Below are positions 1 to 8,687 of a stretch of DNA of 64,000 nt, piece after piece. Positions within the stretch are counted from its first letter, which is position 1. Each line of letters begins with the position of its first letter. Under the pieces are notes generated by a model. That model ran no database searches and was not told where the DNA came from. It saw nothing but the letters and a program-made list of their open reading frames with translations. The DNA comes from Kitasatospora mediocidica KCTC 9733 (GTDB lineage Bacteria; Actinomycetota; Actinomycetes; Streptomycetales; Streptomycetaceae): positions 434,001-498,000 of the forward strand of contig NZ_JQLN01000001.1 of NCBI RefSeq assembly GCF_000744225.1. The letters are read 5' to 3'. Both the position numbers and the translations under genes were made by a program.

Positions 1-623
1 CGGCGCGAGAGCGTCCGCTGCCGGCGCACCACGCGCAGCACGTTGTCCTCCCAGCGCATGGACGGGTGCAGGTCGTTGAAGAGGTGACCCACGCCGTGTT
101 CGGCGACCTGGCGGGCCCGGTGGAACACGTCGGCGTCCAGGACGGCCCGGATCCGCGCCCAGTAGGGGGCGAGCGCCAGTTGCCAGTAGGCCTCGACCGC
201 CTCGACGACCCGGGGCATCCGGGCCTGCGGCTCGGCGTACAGGGTCCGCAGCCGGGGGCCGAGGGTGCCCTGATGGTGTTTCAGGTGGTCGAGGTCCTGG
301 CGGACCCGCGCACCAGGAGAGGCGAGGATCCCGGCCAGCTCCTGCGCCGGCGTGGGAGCCGGGCCGGCGGGCGCCGGGTTGAGGAAGTCGGGCACGTACC
401 CGGCGGGCGGAATCAACTCGGCCAGCCAGCCCCGGTCCAGGCCGGCGGCCAGTACCCGCGGCCGGACCTGCTCGACCCAGCGCCGGTGCACGGGGTGCGC
501 GGAGCCGGCGTCCGAGGTCAGCAGCCGGAAACTGGGGGCGATCTCCCACATCGGCGAGACGGCGAAGCGCAGCTGCGCCAAATCGTTGGCCGAGAAGGCC
601 AGTTCTGCCACCACGACGATCAC
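1..623 (-). CDS. ArsR-family-like regulator, N-terminal part (partial)
   Basis: The frame is open from a GTG at 623 to the left edge, so only the first ~207 residues are in the window and the C-terminal part is missing. The N-terminus contains LRFAVSPMWE, and the complete regulator at 1130-2107 has a matching RTRFAMSPLN segment followed by similar spacing of Pro/Tyr-rich and Trp-rich blocks. That neighbour carries a C-terminal winged-helix HTH, so this gene probably ends with one too, outside the window. Alternative in-frame GTG starts lie at 614 and 611. The remnant aldo/keto reductase is divergent. Family assignment is by resemblance to the neighbour; the target is unknown. Confidence 0.7.
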   Translation of the reverse strand, partial: MIVVVAELAFSANDLAQLRFAVSPMWEIAPSFRLLTSDAGSAHPVHRRWVEQVRPRVLAAGLDRGWLAELIPPAGYVPDFLNPAPAGPAPTPAQELAGILASPGARVRQDLDHLKHHQGTLGPRLRTLYAEPQARMPRVVEAVEAYWQLALAPYWARIRAVLDADVFHRARQVAEHGVGHLFNDLHPSMRWEDNVLRVVRRQRTLSR

Positions 624-682
624 CCCCCATGGTTCAGTCACAGCTTAATCAGTGGCTGCTCACAGTACCGCGTACCGATCAT

Positions 683-1105
683 ATGGACATGACATCGGAC
701 AACACCCCCGAATCTTTCATCGCGTCAGCATCGGGCACCTGGAAGCCCGGCAGCCTGAGCGTCAACCGGATCGGCTTCGGTGCGATGCGCCTGCCGCAGC
801 ACGGCCCGGCCTTCGTCCCCGACGCGGCCCCGAGCGGCCGAGCCCGCGCGATCGCCGTGCTGCGCCGCGCGGTCGAGATCGGGGTGAACCACATCGACAC
901 CGCCGCGTTCTACTTCTCGGCGCTGCGCTCCGCCAACGAGCTGATCAACCAGGCCCTGTGGACGCTGCACCAGGGGCCGCACGTCCTCGCCATCCCCGAC
1001 ACCGGAGACCTCGGCCACCTCGTCGAGAACGTGGCCGCCGGCGACCTGCGGCCCTCCACCGGCGAACTGGCCGCGCTGGACAGCCTGCACCGCTCTGCGG
1101 CCTGA
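683..1105 (+). pseudogene. Aldo/keto reductase with large internal deletion
   Basis: The first ~85 residues match the start of an aldo/keto reductase: RIGFGAMRLP, then a long helix and GVNHIDTAAFY, which holds the catalytic Asp/Tyr pair. After SANELINQAL the reading frame jumps to the far C-terminal segment (HVLAIPDTGDLGHLVENVAA, then the ELAALD helix). A normal family member has about 280-300 residues; this frame encodes about 140, so most of the barrel is absent, including the Lys and His of the active site. The deletion is in frame, so a short protein could still be made, but not an active reductase. ATG 683 and ATG 689 are both possible starts. Confidence 0.75.
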
Positions 1106-1129
1106 GGGTCGGTCGCGGGTCGGCAGGGA

Positions 1130-2107
1130 TCAGGCCGAGGTCCGGTCGGGGAGCTTCTGGTAGAGGACGCTGCGGGAGTGGCGGGTGCGCTGCAGGAGTC
1201 CGGCCCGATGCAGGATCTGCAGGTGGTAGGAGACGGTCGCCGAACTCAGGTGCAGGCGGCGGGCGAGTTCGACGGTGCTGCGGGGCTGGCTGAGTTCGAC
1301 CAGCAGCTGCGCGCGGGTGGGCCCGATCAGCTCGTCGCTCAGCGGGCCCGCCGCCCGGGAGGACGGGATCGCGGGATACACGATCAGCGGGGGACGCGGG
1401 TCGGCGCTTCCGTCGGGCTCACCGGCGCAGAAGATCGGCTTCGTGAAGAAGACGCTGGGCACCAGCACCATGGTGTCGGCCGCGACGCATTTCTCGTGGG
1501 AACTGGCCGTGAACTCCAGGCCGCCTTCGCGCCAGAGCAGGTCCGGAGCCAGCCGCTCCAGGGCCGGTGTCAGCCCCTCGCGCGCGACGACGCCGGACCT
1601 GAACGTGACGTCGTCCTCCAACCGCGACCGGATGTCGGACCAGTCGGGGGCGAGGACGAGTCGCCAGAACTGCTCCAGCTCGTCGGCGACGCGCTGGGCG
1701 AGGTGGTCCTCACCGCGTTCCAGCGCCGCGAGCAGCAGCCGCGGCGGCCGGTCGGCGTCCTCCTCCCCCCAGGCGTGACCGCCCAGGGCGGCGCCCAGCT
1801 CGTAGCGGATCCGTTCGGCGGGCGTGCCGACGACCTGGTGCAGGTCGGTGTCCAGGGAGGGTTGGAAGGTGGCCGGTTCGGGACGGGGGAAGTCCGGGGC
1901 GTAGCCGTGCGGACCGCCGCCGCACAGTACCGCCAGCAGTCCCAACCGCCGGTCGCGCAGGGCCTCGACGGCGCGGGCCCGCCACCGCGGGTCCATCTCC
2001 TGCGGGTAGCGGCCCAGCATGAAGAGCAGGTCCTGGGCGGTGTTCAGCGGACTCATCGCGAACCTGGTGCGACCGAGCCCCTGGGCACCCAGCTCAACGC
2101 GAATCAT
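1130..2107 (-). CDS. ArsR-family transcriptional regulator with long N-terminal domain
   Basis: A 325-residue protein starting at ATG 2107 (MIRVELG). The first ~240 residues form a poorly characterised, Trp/Arg-rich domain found in a group of actinobacterial ArsR-type regulators. The last ~75 residues are a winged helix: PTRAQLLVELSQPRSTVELA, then LSSATVSYHLQILHRAGLL as the recognition-helix region and RSVLYQK as the wing. It probably acts as a cytoplasmic DNA-binding repressor. It lies convergent to the truncated aldo/keto reductase and resembles the partial regulator at the left edge, so the two may be paralogues. No metal-binding Cys cluster is evident. The ligand is unknown. Confidence 0.8.
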   Translation of the reverse strand: MIRVELGAQGLGRTRFAMSPLNTAQDLLFMLGRYPQEMDPRWRARAVEALRDRRLGLLAVLCGGGPHGYAPDFPRPEPATFQPSLDTDLHQVVGTPAERIRYELGAALGGHAWGEEDADRPPRLLLAALERGEDHLAQRVADELEQFWRLVLAPDWSDIRSRLEDDVTFRSGVVAREGLTPALERLAPDLLWREGGLEFTASSHEKCVAADTMVLVPSVFFTKPIFCAGEPDGSADPRPPLIVYPAIPSSRAAGPLSDELIGPTRAQLLVELSQPRSTVELARRLHLSSATVSYHLQILHRAGLLQRTRHSRSVLYQKLPDRTSA

Positions 2108-2269
2108 CCAGGCCCACCTCGGCGATCGTTCCGTCGTAGAACCTGATCGAATCATTCGACCGCCGGTCACACATACGATTTTCTGGTTTCAGGCCGGTTC
2201 GGGCCGGTCAAACCCGGTCCGAACCGGAACGGGCCGCGCGGCGAACGGTGAGCTGCTACCACCGCTCGT

Positions 2270-2308
2270 CCACGGCGCCGACCTCACAGGGGAGGGTCGG
2301 CGCCGTGG
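2270..2308. terminator. Strong hairpin, likely terminator of the 2344-2763 gene
   Basis: A perfect 14-bp stem (CCACGGCGCCGACC at 2270-2283 with its complement at 2295-2308) encloses an 11-nt loop. It lies 35 bp beyond the stop codon of the minus-strand gene ending at 2344. There is no T tract, which is usual for actinobacterial terminators. Confidence 0.65.
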
Positions 2309-2343
2309 CGGCCGTCGGGCGGGAGGACCCGCGCGGGACCGTC

Positions 2344-2763
2344 TCAGTCGGTCTTCAGCAGGGCCGTGGCGCGCAGGGCGGTGAGCAGCGGGATCACCTT
2401 GTCCTCGTCGGCGCCCTCGGTGAAGTTCACGATGGCGTCGAGCACGGCGCGGGCGATGTCGCCGGCCGACTCGTCGGGGGCGGTGGCGGCCCAGCTCGTC
2501 AGGGTCCGGCCGATCGAGGTGCAGACCCGGGCGGTGACGTCCACCCGCAGGCGCTCCTCCAGCTCGTCCGGGTCCGTCAGGCCGTCGGCGCGGAAGGCAA
2601 GGGTGAGCAGGGCTTGCAGGGTCATGTCACCGTAGTCGGCGACCAGGACCGGCAGCGCCGCCTCGTCCGGACCGCGTTGGGCCAGCGCCGCGAGGGCGAC
2701 GTCGTCGCGCTTCCAGGCCGCCTCCAGCGCCGCCAGGGCGCGCAGGACCTCGTCCGGTTTCAT
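2344..2763 (-). CDS. Hypothetical alpha-helical protein (139 aa)
   Basis: A small acidic cytoplasmic protein starting at ATG 2763 (MKPDEVLRAL). It is almost entirely predicted helix, with Leu/Ala-rich segments and a conserved-looking tail (ARAVLDAIVNFTEGADEDKV). It has no signal peptide, membrane segment or Cys pair. A strong hairpin lies just downstream. I do not recognise the family. Codon use and GC match the surroundings, so it appears to be a genuine gene. Confidence 0.65.
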   Translation of the reverse strand: MKPDEVLRALAALEAAWKRDDVALAALAQRGPDEAALPVLVADYGDMTLQALLTLAFRADGLTDPDELEERLRVDVTARVCTSIGRTLTSWAATAPDESAGDIARAVLDAIVNFTEGADEDKVIPLLTALRATALLKTD

Positions 2764-3008
2764 CCGGTCACCGTACCGCGTACGCCGTCGCACTCCGAGT
2801 GGTCGGCGGACAAGCCGTCGGAGTGCGGCACTTGGCGACCGCCGTTGGCCTTTTTCCTTCGCCGTCGACCGTTCGCGCCGGGCCGCCCCGCAGGAGGGCT
2901 GATCCGCCGAACGGAGGCGGTACGGCTGCGCGGGCCGGGCAGCGGCGCGAGGATCGGGAGGGCACGCCATCCGCCTCTCCCCCACCCTTCCGAAGGAGTT
3001 GACGATCG

Positions 3009-3284
3009 ATGTTGGAGCGCGTCCGGCACCCGGACACCACCCAGATCACCTTCGTCCTGCCCGCCGGCCACCCCTGCGGGGAGGTCAGCGTCGTCGGCGA
3101 CTTCAACGACTGGCAGCCCGGCACCCACCCGTTGAGCACCCGCAAGAACGGCACCCGGTCGGTCACCGTCGCACTGCCCGCCGACGAACGCGTCTGTTTC
3201 CGCTACCTCGCGCACGGCGACTACTGGTTCGACGACGAGGGCGCCGACGGTCACGACGGCACCAACGGCTACCTCCACACCTGA
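3009..3284 (+). CDS. CBM48/isoamylase early-set domain protein
   Basis: A 91-residue single-domain protein. The segment SVVGDFNDWQPGTHPL is the hallmark of the glycogen-recognition (early set, CBM48/AMPK-beta-like) fold. It continues with alternating strands and FRYLAHGDYWFDDEGAD. An AAGGAG ribosome-binding site precedes ATG 3009. Such stand-alone domains bind alpha-glucan chains in the cytoplasm and sometimes tether enzymes to glycogen; here the partner is unknown. No glycogen enzyme lies nearby. The gene is followed by the VOC protein with a 39-bp gap and the two are probably cotranscribed. Confidence 0.8.
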   Translation: MLERVRHPDTTQITFVLPAGHPCGEVSVVGDFNDWQPGTHPLSTRKNGTRSVTVALPADERVCFRYLAHGDYWFDDEGADGHDGTNGYLHT

Positions 3285-3323
3285 TCCACCCGCCCAGGAC
3301 CCGAAAGGCAGGAACGACACGGG

Positions 3324-4103
3324 ATGCTCTCCACCGACTTCACCACCGGCGCACCCAGCTGGCTCGACGTCGCCAGCCCCGACACCGCGGCCAGCGCCGC
3401 CTTCTACACCGCCGTCTTCGGCTGGACCTTCGAGTCCGCGGGGCCCGAGGCGGACGGCTTCGGCTTCTTCCAGAAGGACGGCAAGACCCTCGCCGCCCTC
3501 GGCCGGCTCACCGAGGAGGGAGCCAGCCCGGCCTGGACGGTGTACTTCCAGACCCCGGACGCGGACGCCACGACCAAGGCGGCCGTGCAGCACGGCGGCA
3601 CCGTCCGCGCCGAGCCGTTCGACGTGATGGACGCCGGGCGGATGTCCTGCCTCACCGACCCGGGCGGTGCGCAGTTCGCCGTCTGGCAGCCCGCCACCTT
3701 CAAGGGTCTGGAGAAGGCCTCGGAGCACGACACGCTGTGCTGGGCCGAGCTGCACGTGGCGGACCCGGCGGGGGTGCTGGCCTTCTACCGCGCGCTGTTC
3801 GGCTGGCGGTCGCAGGAGATGGCGATGCCCGGGATGACCTACACCGTGCTGTCCACCGCCGCCGGCGACCAGCAGGACGCGTCGTTCGGCGGCCTCGCCG
3901 GTCTCCAGGAGGGCATGAAGCCGCTCTGGATCCCGTACTTCGACGCGGCCGAGACCGACGCCGTCGTGGCCCGGGTGCGGGAGAACGGCGGGTCCGTCCT
4001 GATGCCGGCCGCGGACGTGCCCGAGGTCGGCCGGATGGCCTGGCTCGCCGATCCCTTCGGCGCGCCCTTCGCCGTCATCACGCCGCGGCCGCCGTCCGCC
4101 TGA
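3324..4103 (+). CDS. Two-domain VOC (glyoxalase-like) protein
   Basis: 259 residues with two tandem VOC modules. The first runs from PSWLDVASPD with AAFYTAVFGW to about residue 125; the second begins at CWAELHVADPAGVLAFYRALFGW and runs to the end. Each ends with a 'P-G-x-F-A-V' type strand (DPGGAQFAVWQP and DPFGAPFAVITP). The organisation matches Streptomyces proteins annotated as hydroxylases or glyoxalase-family proteins with no proven substrate. No clear metal triad can be assigned with confidence. It is probably cotranscribed with the small CBM48 protein upstream, and a strong terminator follows. Confidence 0.85.
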   Translation: MLSTDFTTGAPSWLDVASPDTAASAAFYTAVFGWTFESAGPEADGFGFFQKDGKTLAALGRLTEEGASPAWTVYFQTPDADATTKAAVQHGGTVRAEPFDVMDAGRMSCLTDPGGAQFAVWQPATFKGLEKASEHDTLCWAELHVADPAGVLAFYRALFGWRSQEMAMPGMTYTVLSTAAGDQQDASFGGLAGLQEGMKPLWIPYFDAAETDAVVARVRENGGSVLMPAADVPEVGRMAWLADPFGAPFAVITPRPPSA

Positions 4104-4179
4104 CCGGCCCGGGCGGGCAGCATCGGGCTGACCCGCCGCTGACCCCGCCCTGACGGCGCCACCCTCGCGCGGAACGCGT

Positions 4180-4211
4180 CCGGCCCCCGTCGCGGGTGCG
4201 ACGGGGGCCGG
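4180..4211. terminator. Bidirectional terminator hairpin
   Basis: A perfect 14-bp stem (CCGGCCCCCGTCGC at 4180-4193, complement at 4198-4211) closes a 4-nt loop. It lies between the convergent VOC gene (ends 4103) and the secreted NlpC/P60-like gene (ends 4243), so it can serve both. Confidence 0.8.
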
Positions 4212-4242
4212 GCTCGGGATCCTCAGGAGGCCCCGGGAGGGT

Positions 4243-5016
4243 CTACCACCAGCCGTGGACGTCGTACCAGGAGCGGCCGTGGCCGGCCGAGGACTTGGTG
4301 TGGGTCGTGCCGTGGCCGGCCTTCGACGAGGACCAGGACGAGGACGAGGACGAGGACGAACCCGACGTCGAGGCCGAGGAGGTCGAGGTCGATCCCGAGG
4401 CCGCGGTGGAGGTCGAGGTCGACGTCGAGGTGGAGGCCGGGGCGGGCGCCGTGGTGGAGGCGGTGGCGCCGGTGCCGGTGACGTTGTTGTAGCGGTAGGG
4501 GGTGTAGTAGCTGGTGGGCCAGCCGTCCAGCGAGCTCGCGTCCAGGTTGCCCTGGTACTCGTTGGTGAGCTCGCTCGGGTTGTTCTCGGCGTAGAAGTTG
4601 AAGGTGCCGGCCGACTGGTCGACCCAGTTGCCGAAGAGGATGACGTGCTCGGCGGTGTAGTCGAGCGCGTCGCCGGGGGCGAGCTGGGAGGAGTCGATCT
4701 GGGTGGAGACGCTGGGGAGGGTCTGGGTCACCAGGCTGTCGCCGAGGTGCCAGGCCATCGAGACGTAGCCCGAGCAGTCCTCGCGGTAGCTGCCGTTGCT
4801 GTCGCTGTAGTTGGCGCCCTGGTTGTACGGCACGCCCTCGGTCACCCAGCTCTGGGCCCGCTGCACGACCTCGTCACGCGAGATGCTGCCGCCGACGGAC
4901 GAGGAGGAGGTCGTGGCGCTGGCGGCGAACGCGGGGGTCGCGATCAGGACGGAGGCGACGCCGACGCCGACCAGGCCGGTGAGGCAACGTCGCAGAGCAG
5001 GTCCGTGCTGGGACAT
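4243..5016 (-). CDS. Secreted NlpC/P60- or CHAP-like cell-wall hydrolase, Ser/Thr-rich tail
   Basis: 257 residues with a Sec signal peptide (basic start, hydrophobic core, cleavage after AFAASA near residue 33). The catalytic module spans about residues 45-175. It contains REDCSGYVSMAWHL, where Cys is the expected nucleophile, and EHVILFGNW with the expected His. The module ends near PTSYYTPYRYN. The C-terminal ~75 residues are an extreme Ser/Thr/Ala low-complexity region (STSTSTSTS and SSSSSSSW runs), probably extended or glycosylated. The predicted role is cleavage of peptidoglycan cross-links or stems outside the membrane. ATG 5016 was chosen because the signal peptide begins directly there. 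Confidence 0.8.
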   Translation of the reverse strand: MSQHGPALRRCLTGLVGVGVASVLIATPAFAASATTSSSSVGGSISRDEVVQRAQSWVTEGVPYNQGANYSDSNGSYREDCSGYVSMAWHLGDSLVTQTLPSVSTQIDSSQLAPGDALDYTAEHVILFGNWVDQSAGTFNFYAENNPSELTNEYQGNLDASSLDGWPTSYYTPYRYNNVTGTGATASTTAPAPASTSTSTSTSTAASGSTSTSSASTSGSSSSSSSSWSSSKAGHGTTHTKSSAGHGRSWYDVHGWW

Positions 5017-5178
5017 GGGGGATCTCCAGGATGGTGGTGGCAGGATCGGTCGGGGAGCGGACCGGTCGGGAAAAACCGGTTCAGGACGACCGTTGGGGAG
5101 AGAACTGGTCGGCGAGTACCAGTCGAATGAGGGGCCGGGTCGGTGAGGACCGGGCGAGGGGGGACTACGCGAGGGGGA

Positions 5179-5985
5179 CTACGCCAGCTGCCGGGCGACG
5201 GCGCTCAGCACGCCCTGGTCGGCCTGGGTGTCGTAGGGGGCGGCGTGGGCGCCCGCCCACTCGTCGAAGTGGACGACGGCCAGCGAGGCGCCCCGCTGCA
5301 CGGCGTAGAGGTGGTTGGTCTGCGGGCCGGCGGCGGAGACACCCTCCACACCGGTCCACTTCCGCGACCAGGCGGTGCCCGCGTCGATGCCGGCCGTGGT
5401 GGCGACCTGCGCGTCCGTCGCGAGATGTGCCTTGGCCTGCAGGGCCTGGGACTGGACCTGGCAGCTGCCCATCTTGGCCTGCAGGGCCTGGTAGGCGCTC
5501 TGTGCGGCGGCGGCGCTGGGGAAGGTGAAGACGTCCTGCTCGGCCGGCGTCTGGAAGACGCTGATGTAGGCCTGCTGCTGCCAGCTGGCCGCGCCGACCA
5601 CGGAGGCGCACTCGTTGAGCTCGATTCCGGTGTGCACGGCCTGCGTTCGGGCAGCGGTGAGCGGCTTCCAGCCCTCGACGGCGCCGTCGGGCAGCTGCGC
5701 GGCGGAGAGCCGTGCGGACACGGTGGAACCGGGCGCGGCCGAACCGGGCGCGGCCGTACCGGGCAACGCCGAGCCCGACGCCGGCCCGCCGGGCGGCGCG
5801 GCGGCTGCCGACGGCGCGGTGGAGGCCGCGGTGCCGGCCGGGGAAACGGCGGAGGCGGCGTGCGTGCTGCTGGTGCTGCTGCCGCAGCCGGTGGCGGTGG
5901 CCAGGACGGCCAGCCCGCCGATGACCGCGAGGACGGCGTGGCGAACGGGCCGGACAGCTATGAACGGGCGCGTGGAACCAGGCAT
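5179..5985 (-). CDS. Secreted lipoprotein of unknown function
   Basis: 268 residues starting at ATG 5985. The N-terminus has a hydrophobic stretch ending in a lipobox (ATATGC, Cys near residue 35), then a Ser/Ala/Pro/Gly-rich linker to about residue 105. The globular part carries ELNECASVVGAASWQQQAY and DVFTFPSAAAAQSAYQAL. It ends with LAVVHFDEWAGAHAAPYDTQ. This layout (Ala/Ser linker and 'sensor domain'-like body) is common in Streptomyces lipoproteins related to mycobacterial PknH-sensor-type extracellular domains, but that link is only a resemblance. It is probably lipid-anchored on the outer face of the membrane. Confidence 0.7.
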   Translation of the reverse strand: MPGSTRPFIAVRPVRHAVLAVIGGLAVLATATGCGSSTSSTHAASAVSPAGTAASTAPSAAAAPPGGPASGSALPGTAAPGSAAPGSTVSARLSAAQLPDGAVEGWKPLTAARTQAVHTGIELNECASVVGAASWQQQAYISVFQTPAEQDVFTFPSAAAAQSAYQALQAKMGSCQVQSQALQAKAHLATDAQVATTAGIDAGTAWSRKWTGVEGVSAAGPQTNHLYAVQRGASLAVVHFDEWAGAHAAPYDTQADQGVLSAVARQLA

Positions 5986-6450
5986 GGGGTGTCTTCCTAG
6001 CAGGGCCGCCGGGCCGTGGGGAGCACACAGCGGAGCAAGGCACGAGGTCCCGGACAGGGACCCGTCGGGGTTCGGCGGCCGGCAGACGAGGTGGCCACCG
6101 CAGGCCACACCTGAGTCGGTCGTGGCCTTCGGTGCGGCGGTCCTCTGGCTGAGGCGCGGCGCCCGGTGCCCCGGATTCTTGCCCGATGGTTCGTACGCTG
6201 TCAAGAAATCCGAAGGTCCCTCAGAGTGGCGCCCTTATGTCCGCTTTACTTGTATTTGAGGCTCTTGTCCTTCGGGCCTCGATGCGCTCTCGTCCGGCCC
6301 ATCCAAGCTCGCACACAAGGGAACTGACGGAACGTCCGGGAAAGGCGGGCCGGCAGTCGATCACCTGGGCGCCGCGATGGATCTTGCCCCTCCGAGGGGC
6401 CTTGGAGGTGTGACCCCCACCACGCGACGGGGTCTCAGCGGCGGGCGGCT
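5986..6450. other. Intergenic, no gene seen
   Basis: This 465-bp stretch lies between the lipoprotein start and the 3' end of the DNA ligase gene. The part nearest 5985 should hold the lipoprotein promoter. Short open frames here lack convincing ribosome-binding sites and protein-like composition. The GC content around 6185-6320 is lower than the neighbours. I see no repeat or RNA gene. Confidence 0.5.
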
Positions 6451-7446
6451 CTAACCACGCGGCAGGTCCTGTCGCGGTCCCCGCAGGCCGCGCCAGACCG
6501 GGTGGCGCAGGCGCCCCGCGTCGGTCCAGTGCAGGTACTCGACCTCGGCCGTCAGGGTGGGCCGGGTCCAGTGCGGGACCTCCCCCGCCGCCAACCCCGT
6601 CACCGGCGTGCCGAACGGCGACGCGTCGCACTCCAGCCGGCGCAGCAGGACGGCCAGGGCGCGGCGCTCGGCCATCGCGAAGCCGGAGCCGACCTTGCCG
6701 GCGTACCGCAGGCCCCCGGCCGCGCGAACACCGCAGAGAACGGCCTTCACCGCGGCGCCGTCGGCCGTCCCGGCGGCGATCCAGCCGCCGACGACGATGT
6801 CGACGGTGCGCAGGTTCTTCACCTTGACCCAGTCCAGCGAGCGCCGCCCAGGTGTATAGGGAGAGGCCATCCGCTTGGCGATCACGCCTTCGAGGTGCTG
6901 CTCCCGGGTGAAGGCCAGCGCGGCCGGACCGCTCTCCACCCAGTGCGGCGGCACCCGGACCCCGGTGCCGCCGATCGCCAGCGCGGAGAGGACCGACCGG
7001 CGCTCGACATAGGGCAGCTGCAGCAGCGGCGCGTCCAGGTGGGTGATGTCGAACGGGAGGTAGGTCGCGGGGGCGGCTCGCGCGGCCCGTTCGACCGCCT
7101 CGGCATGGACCAGGTGCAAGCGCTGTTGCAGCAGGGCGAACGAGGGCCGGCCCGCCCGGTCGAAGCAGACGATCTCGCCGTCGAGCGCCAGGGCGCGGGC
7201 GGGCAGCCGGCCCCGCAGGGCCTCGGTGATCTCGGGGAAGACGGCAGTGAAGTCCGTGCCGTGGCGGCCGACCAGCAGGACGTCGCCGCCCGGCTCGGCG
7301 AGCGCGGCGGCCCGCACACCGTCCCACTTCACTTCGAACGCCCACCCGGGCCCCGACGGGAGCGGCCCGACGGTGGCGAGCATCGGCGCGACGGGCGCCA
7401 GGCCGGCGGCGGGCGCGGGCTGCGACGGTGTGTGGTGACGGGCCAT
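6451..7446 (-). CDS. ATP-dependent DNA ligase (LigC/LigD-ligase-domain type)
   Basis: 331 residues starting at ATG 7446. The nucleotidyltransferase domain includes motif I EVKWDGVRA, with the adenylated Lys near residue 40. It also has ALDGEIVCFD (motif III), EGVIAKRMASPYTPGRRSLDWVK (motif IV/V) and a C-terminal OB fold (VVGGWIAAG and YAGKVGSGF). The size matches stand-alone ligases used in actinobacterial non-homologous end joining or base-excision repair. There is no Ku or LigD polymerase neighbour. The STAS gene is divergent, with about 195 bp between the two starts. It seals nicked DNA using ATP. Confidence 0.88.
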   Translation of the reverse strand: MARHHTPSQPAPAAGLAPVAPMLATVGPLPSGPGWAFEVKWDGVRAAALAEPGGDVLLVGRHGTDFTAVFPEITEALRGRLPARALALDGEIVCFDRAGRPSFALLQQRLHLVHAEAVERAARAAPATYLPFDITHLDAPLLQLPYVERRSVLSALAIGGTGVRVPPHWVESGPAALAFTREQHLEGVIAKRMASPYTPGRRSLDWVKVKNLRTVDIVVGGWIAAGTADGAAVKAVLCGVRAAGGLRYAGKVGSGFAMAERRALAVLLRRLECDASPFGTPVTGLAAGEVPHWTRPTLTAEVEYLHWTDAGRLRHPVWRGLRGPRQDLPRG

Positions 7447-7641
7447 GGCGCGGCCTCCTCCCGGTTCCACGATCCCACTCCCGGCTTTCCTCCGCGCTGC
7501 ACGGCCGAGACGAACACGGTCGTTCCTTCGGCTGACACCGCGTGGGCTACCTTCCGGGTGCCATTTGATCGTAGGGTCGTCCCCGGGGGTCTCTCCCCGG
7601 GAAGGGCGGGCGCATCCCGCCGCGATGGGAAGGCAGTACAG

Positions 7642-8040
7642 ATGGACATCGAAGGCACCGGCGCCGGCGCCGACGCGCACCCCTGGACCCAGCAGTCCGC
7701 GGCCGCGGGCGCGCGGGTGGAACGCGACACCGACGGTTCCGTGCTGTGCGGCCTCTCCGGTGACCTCGACCTGGACTCGCTGGACGCACCCCGGGCGGTC
7801 CTGGAGGGAATCCTGGCCTCCGGGGCACCGGTCCTGGTGGTCGACCTGGCCGAGGTGACCTTCTGCGACTCCTCGGGACTGAACATGCTGCTGCAGCTGC
7901 GCCTCGCGGCCCAGGAGGCCGGCGTCGCGCTGCGACTGGGCCCGGTGTCCGAGCAGGTCGCGCGGCTGTTGGAGATCACGGGGGCCGGGCAGGTCTTCGT
8001 CCGTCAGGACTCCACGGACGCCGCCCCGAACTCCGGCTGA
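7642..8040 (+). CDS. STAS-domain anti-anti-sigma factor
   Basis: 132 residues starting at ATG 7642. The STAS fold runs from about residue 25 to 120. The phosphoacceptor loop is TFCDSSGLNMLLQL, preceded by the strand PVLVVDLAEV, as in SpoIIAA/RsbV proteins; the Ser in DSSG is the likely phosphorylation site. It would bind an RsbW-type kinase when unphosphorylated. The next gene encodes a HATPase of exactly that kind, 119 bp downstream on the same strand, so the two form a partner-switching pair. No sigma factor is adjacent. Confidence 0.87.
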   Translation: MDIEGTGAGADAHPWTQQSAAAGARVERDTDGSVLCGLSGDLDLDSLDAPRAVLEGILASGAPVLVVDLAEVTFCDSSGLNMLLQLRLAAQEAGVALRLGPVSEQVARLLEITGAGQVFVRQDSTDAAPNSG

Positions 8041-8159
8041 CCGACGTCCGGCGAACCGGCCCGCCGGATGACGTGTTCGTCCGGGGCCGGCGGGCAGACG
8101 AAGGGGACCACCACGCCTCTCCCGGGCGGCTTTCCACAACGAACCATGGGGACGACCAG

Positions 8160-8642
8160 ATGACCAGCAGTGGCGGACCGCCGGCCGGTGCGACGCACAC
8201 CCCGCACCTGCCGCCCGGCGGTCAGCGACGACGCCTGACCCTGGTGGGCGTGCGGGGCCAGGTGGCCCGGGGCCGCGACTTCACCCGCCAGGCCCTGCTG
8301 GACTGGTACGGGATCCAGTCGGGCGACTCGCACGACCAGAGCACGGCCGACGACGTCCTGCTGCTGGTCTCCGAGCTGCTCGCCAACGCCGTCATGCACG
8401 CCGGCGGCCCGCAGGAGCTGTTGCTCCACGCCACCCCCGACCTGCTGCGCGTCGAGGTCCCCGACATGGACCCGGCCGTTCCCGAGCGCCGGACCCCGCA
8501 CCGGCCCGGCGTTCCCGGCGGTCACGGCCTGCACATCGTCGAACGCCTCTCCGACCACTGGGGTGTCACCTCGTGGGAGGGCGGCAAGACCGTCTGGCTG
8601 GAGATCGACTCCGCCCGGCTCGCCCCCACCGCCGACCGGTAA
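8160..8642 (+). CDS. RsbW-like ATP-binding anti-sigma/kinase protein
   Basis: 160 residues of the HATPase_c_2 type. The N box is ELLANAVMHAGG (about residue 75), followed by a degenerate G1 (VEVPDMDPAVP) and GGHGLHIVERLSDHWGV as G2. The usual Asp-x-Gly-x-Gly of G1 is replaced by D-M-D-P. Streptomyces regulators of this class often show that change, and activity then needs testing. It probably phosphorylates or sequesters the STAS protein encoded just upstream and controls an unlinked sigma factor. ATG 8160 follows a weak ribosome-binding site. Confidence 0.8.
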   Translation: MTSSGGPPAGATHTPHLPPGGQRRRLTLVGVRGQVARGRDFTRQALLDWYGIQSGDSHDQSTADDVLLLVSELLANAVMHAGGPQELLLHATPDLLRVEVPDMDPAVPERRTPHRPGVPGGHGLHIVERLSDHWGVTSWEGGKTVWLEIDSARLAPTADR

Positions 8643-8687
8643 CCCCCCTCCCGGGCAAGGTCGCTGACACCGGCGCAGCCCGGGCTG

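Noticed and set aside
4320..4480. GACGAG/GAGGTC-rich DNA as a non-coding repeat
   Set aside because: It is the coding DNA for the Ser/Thr-rich tail of the secreted NlpC-like protein read on the minus strand.
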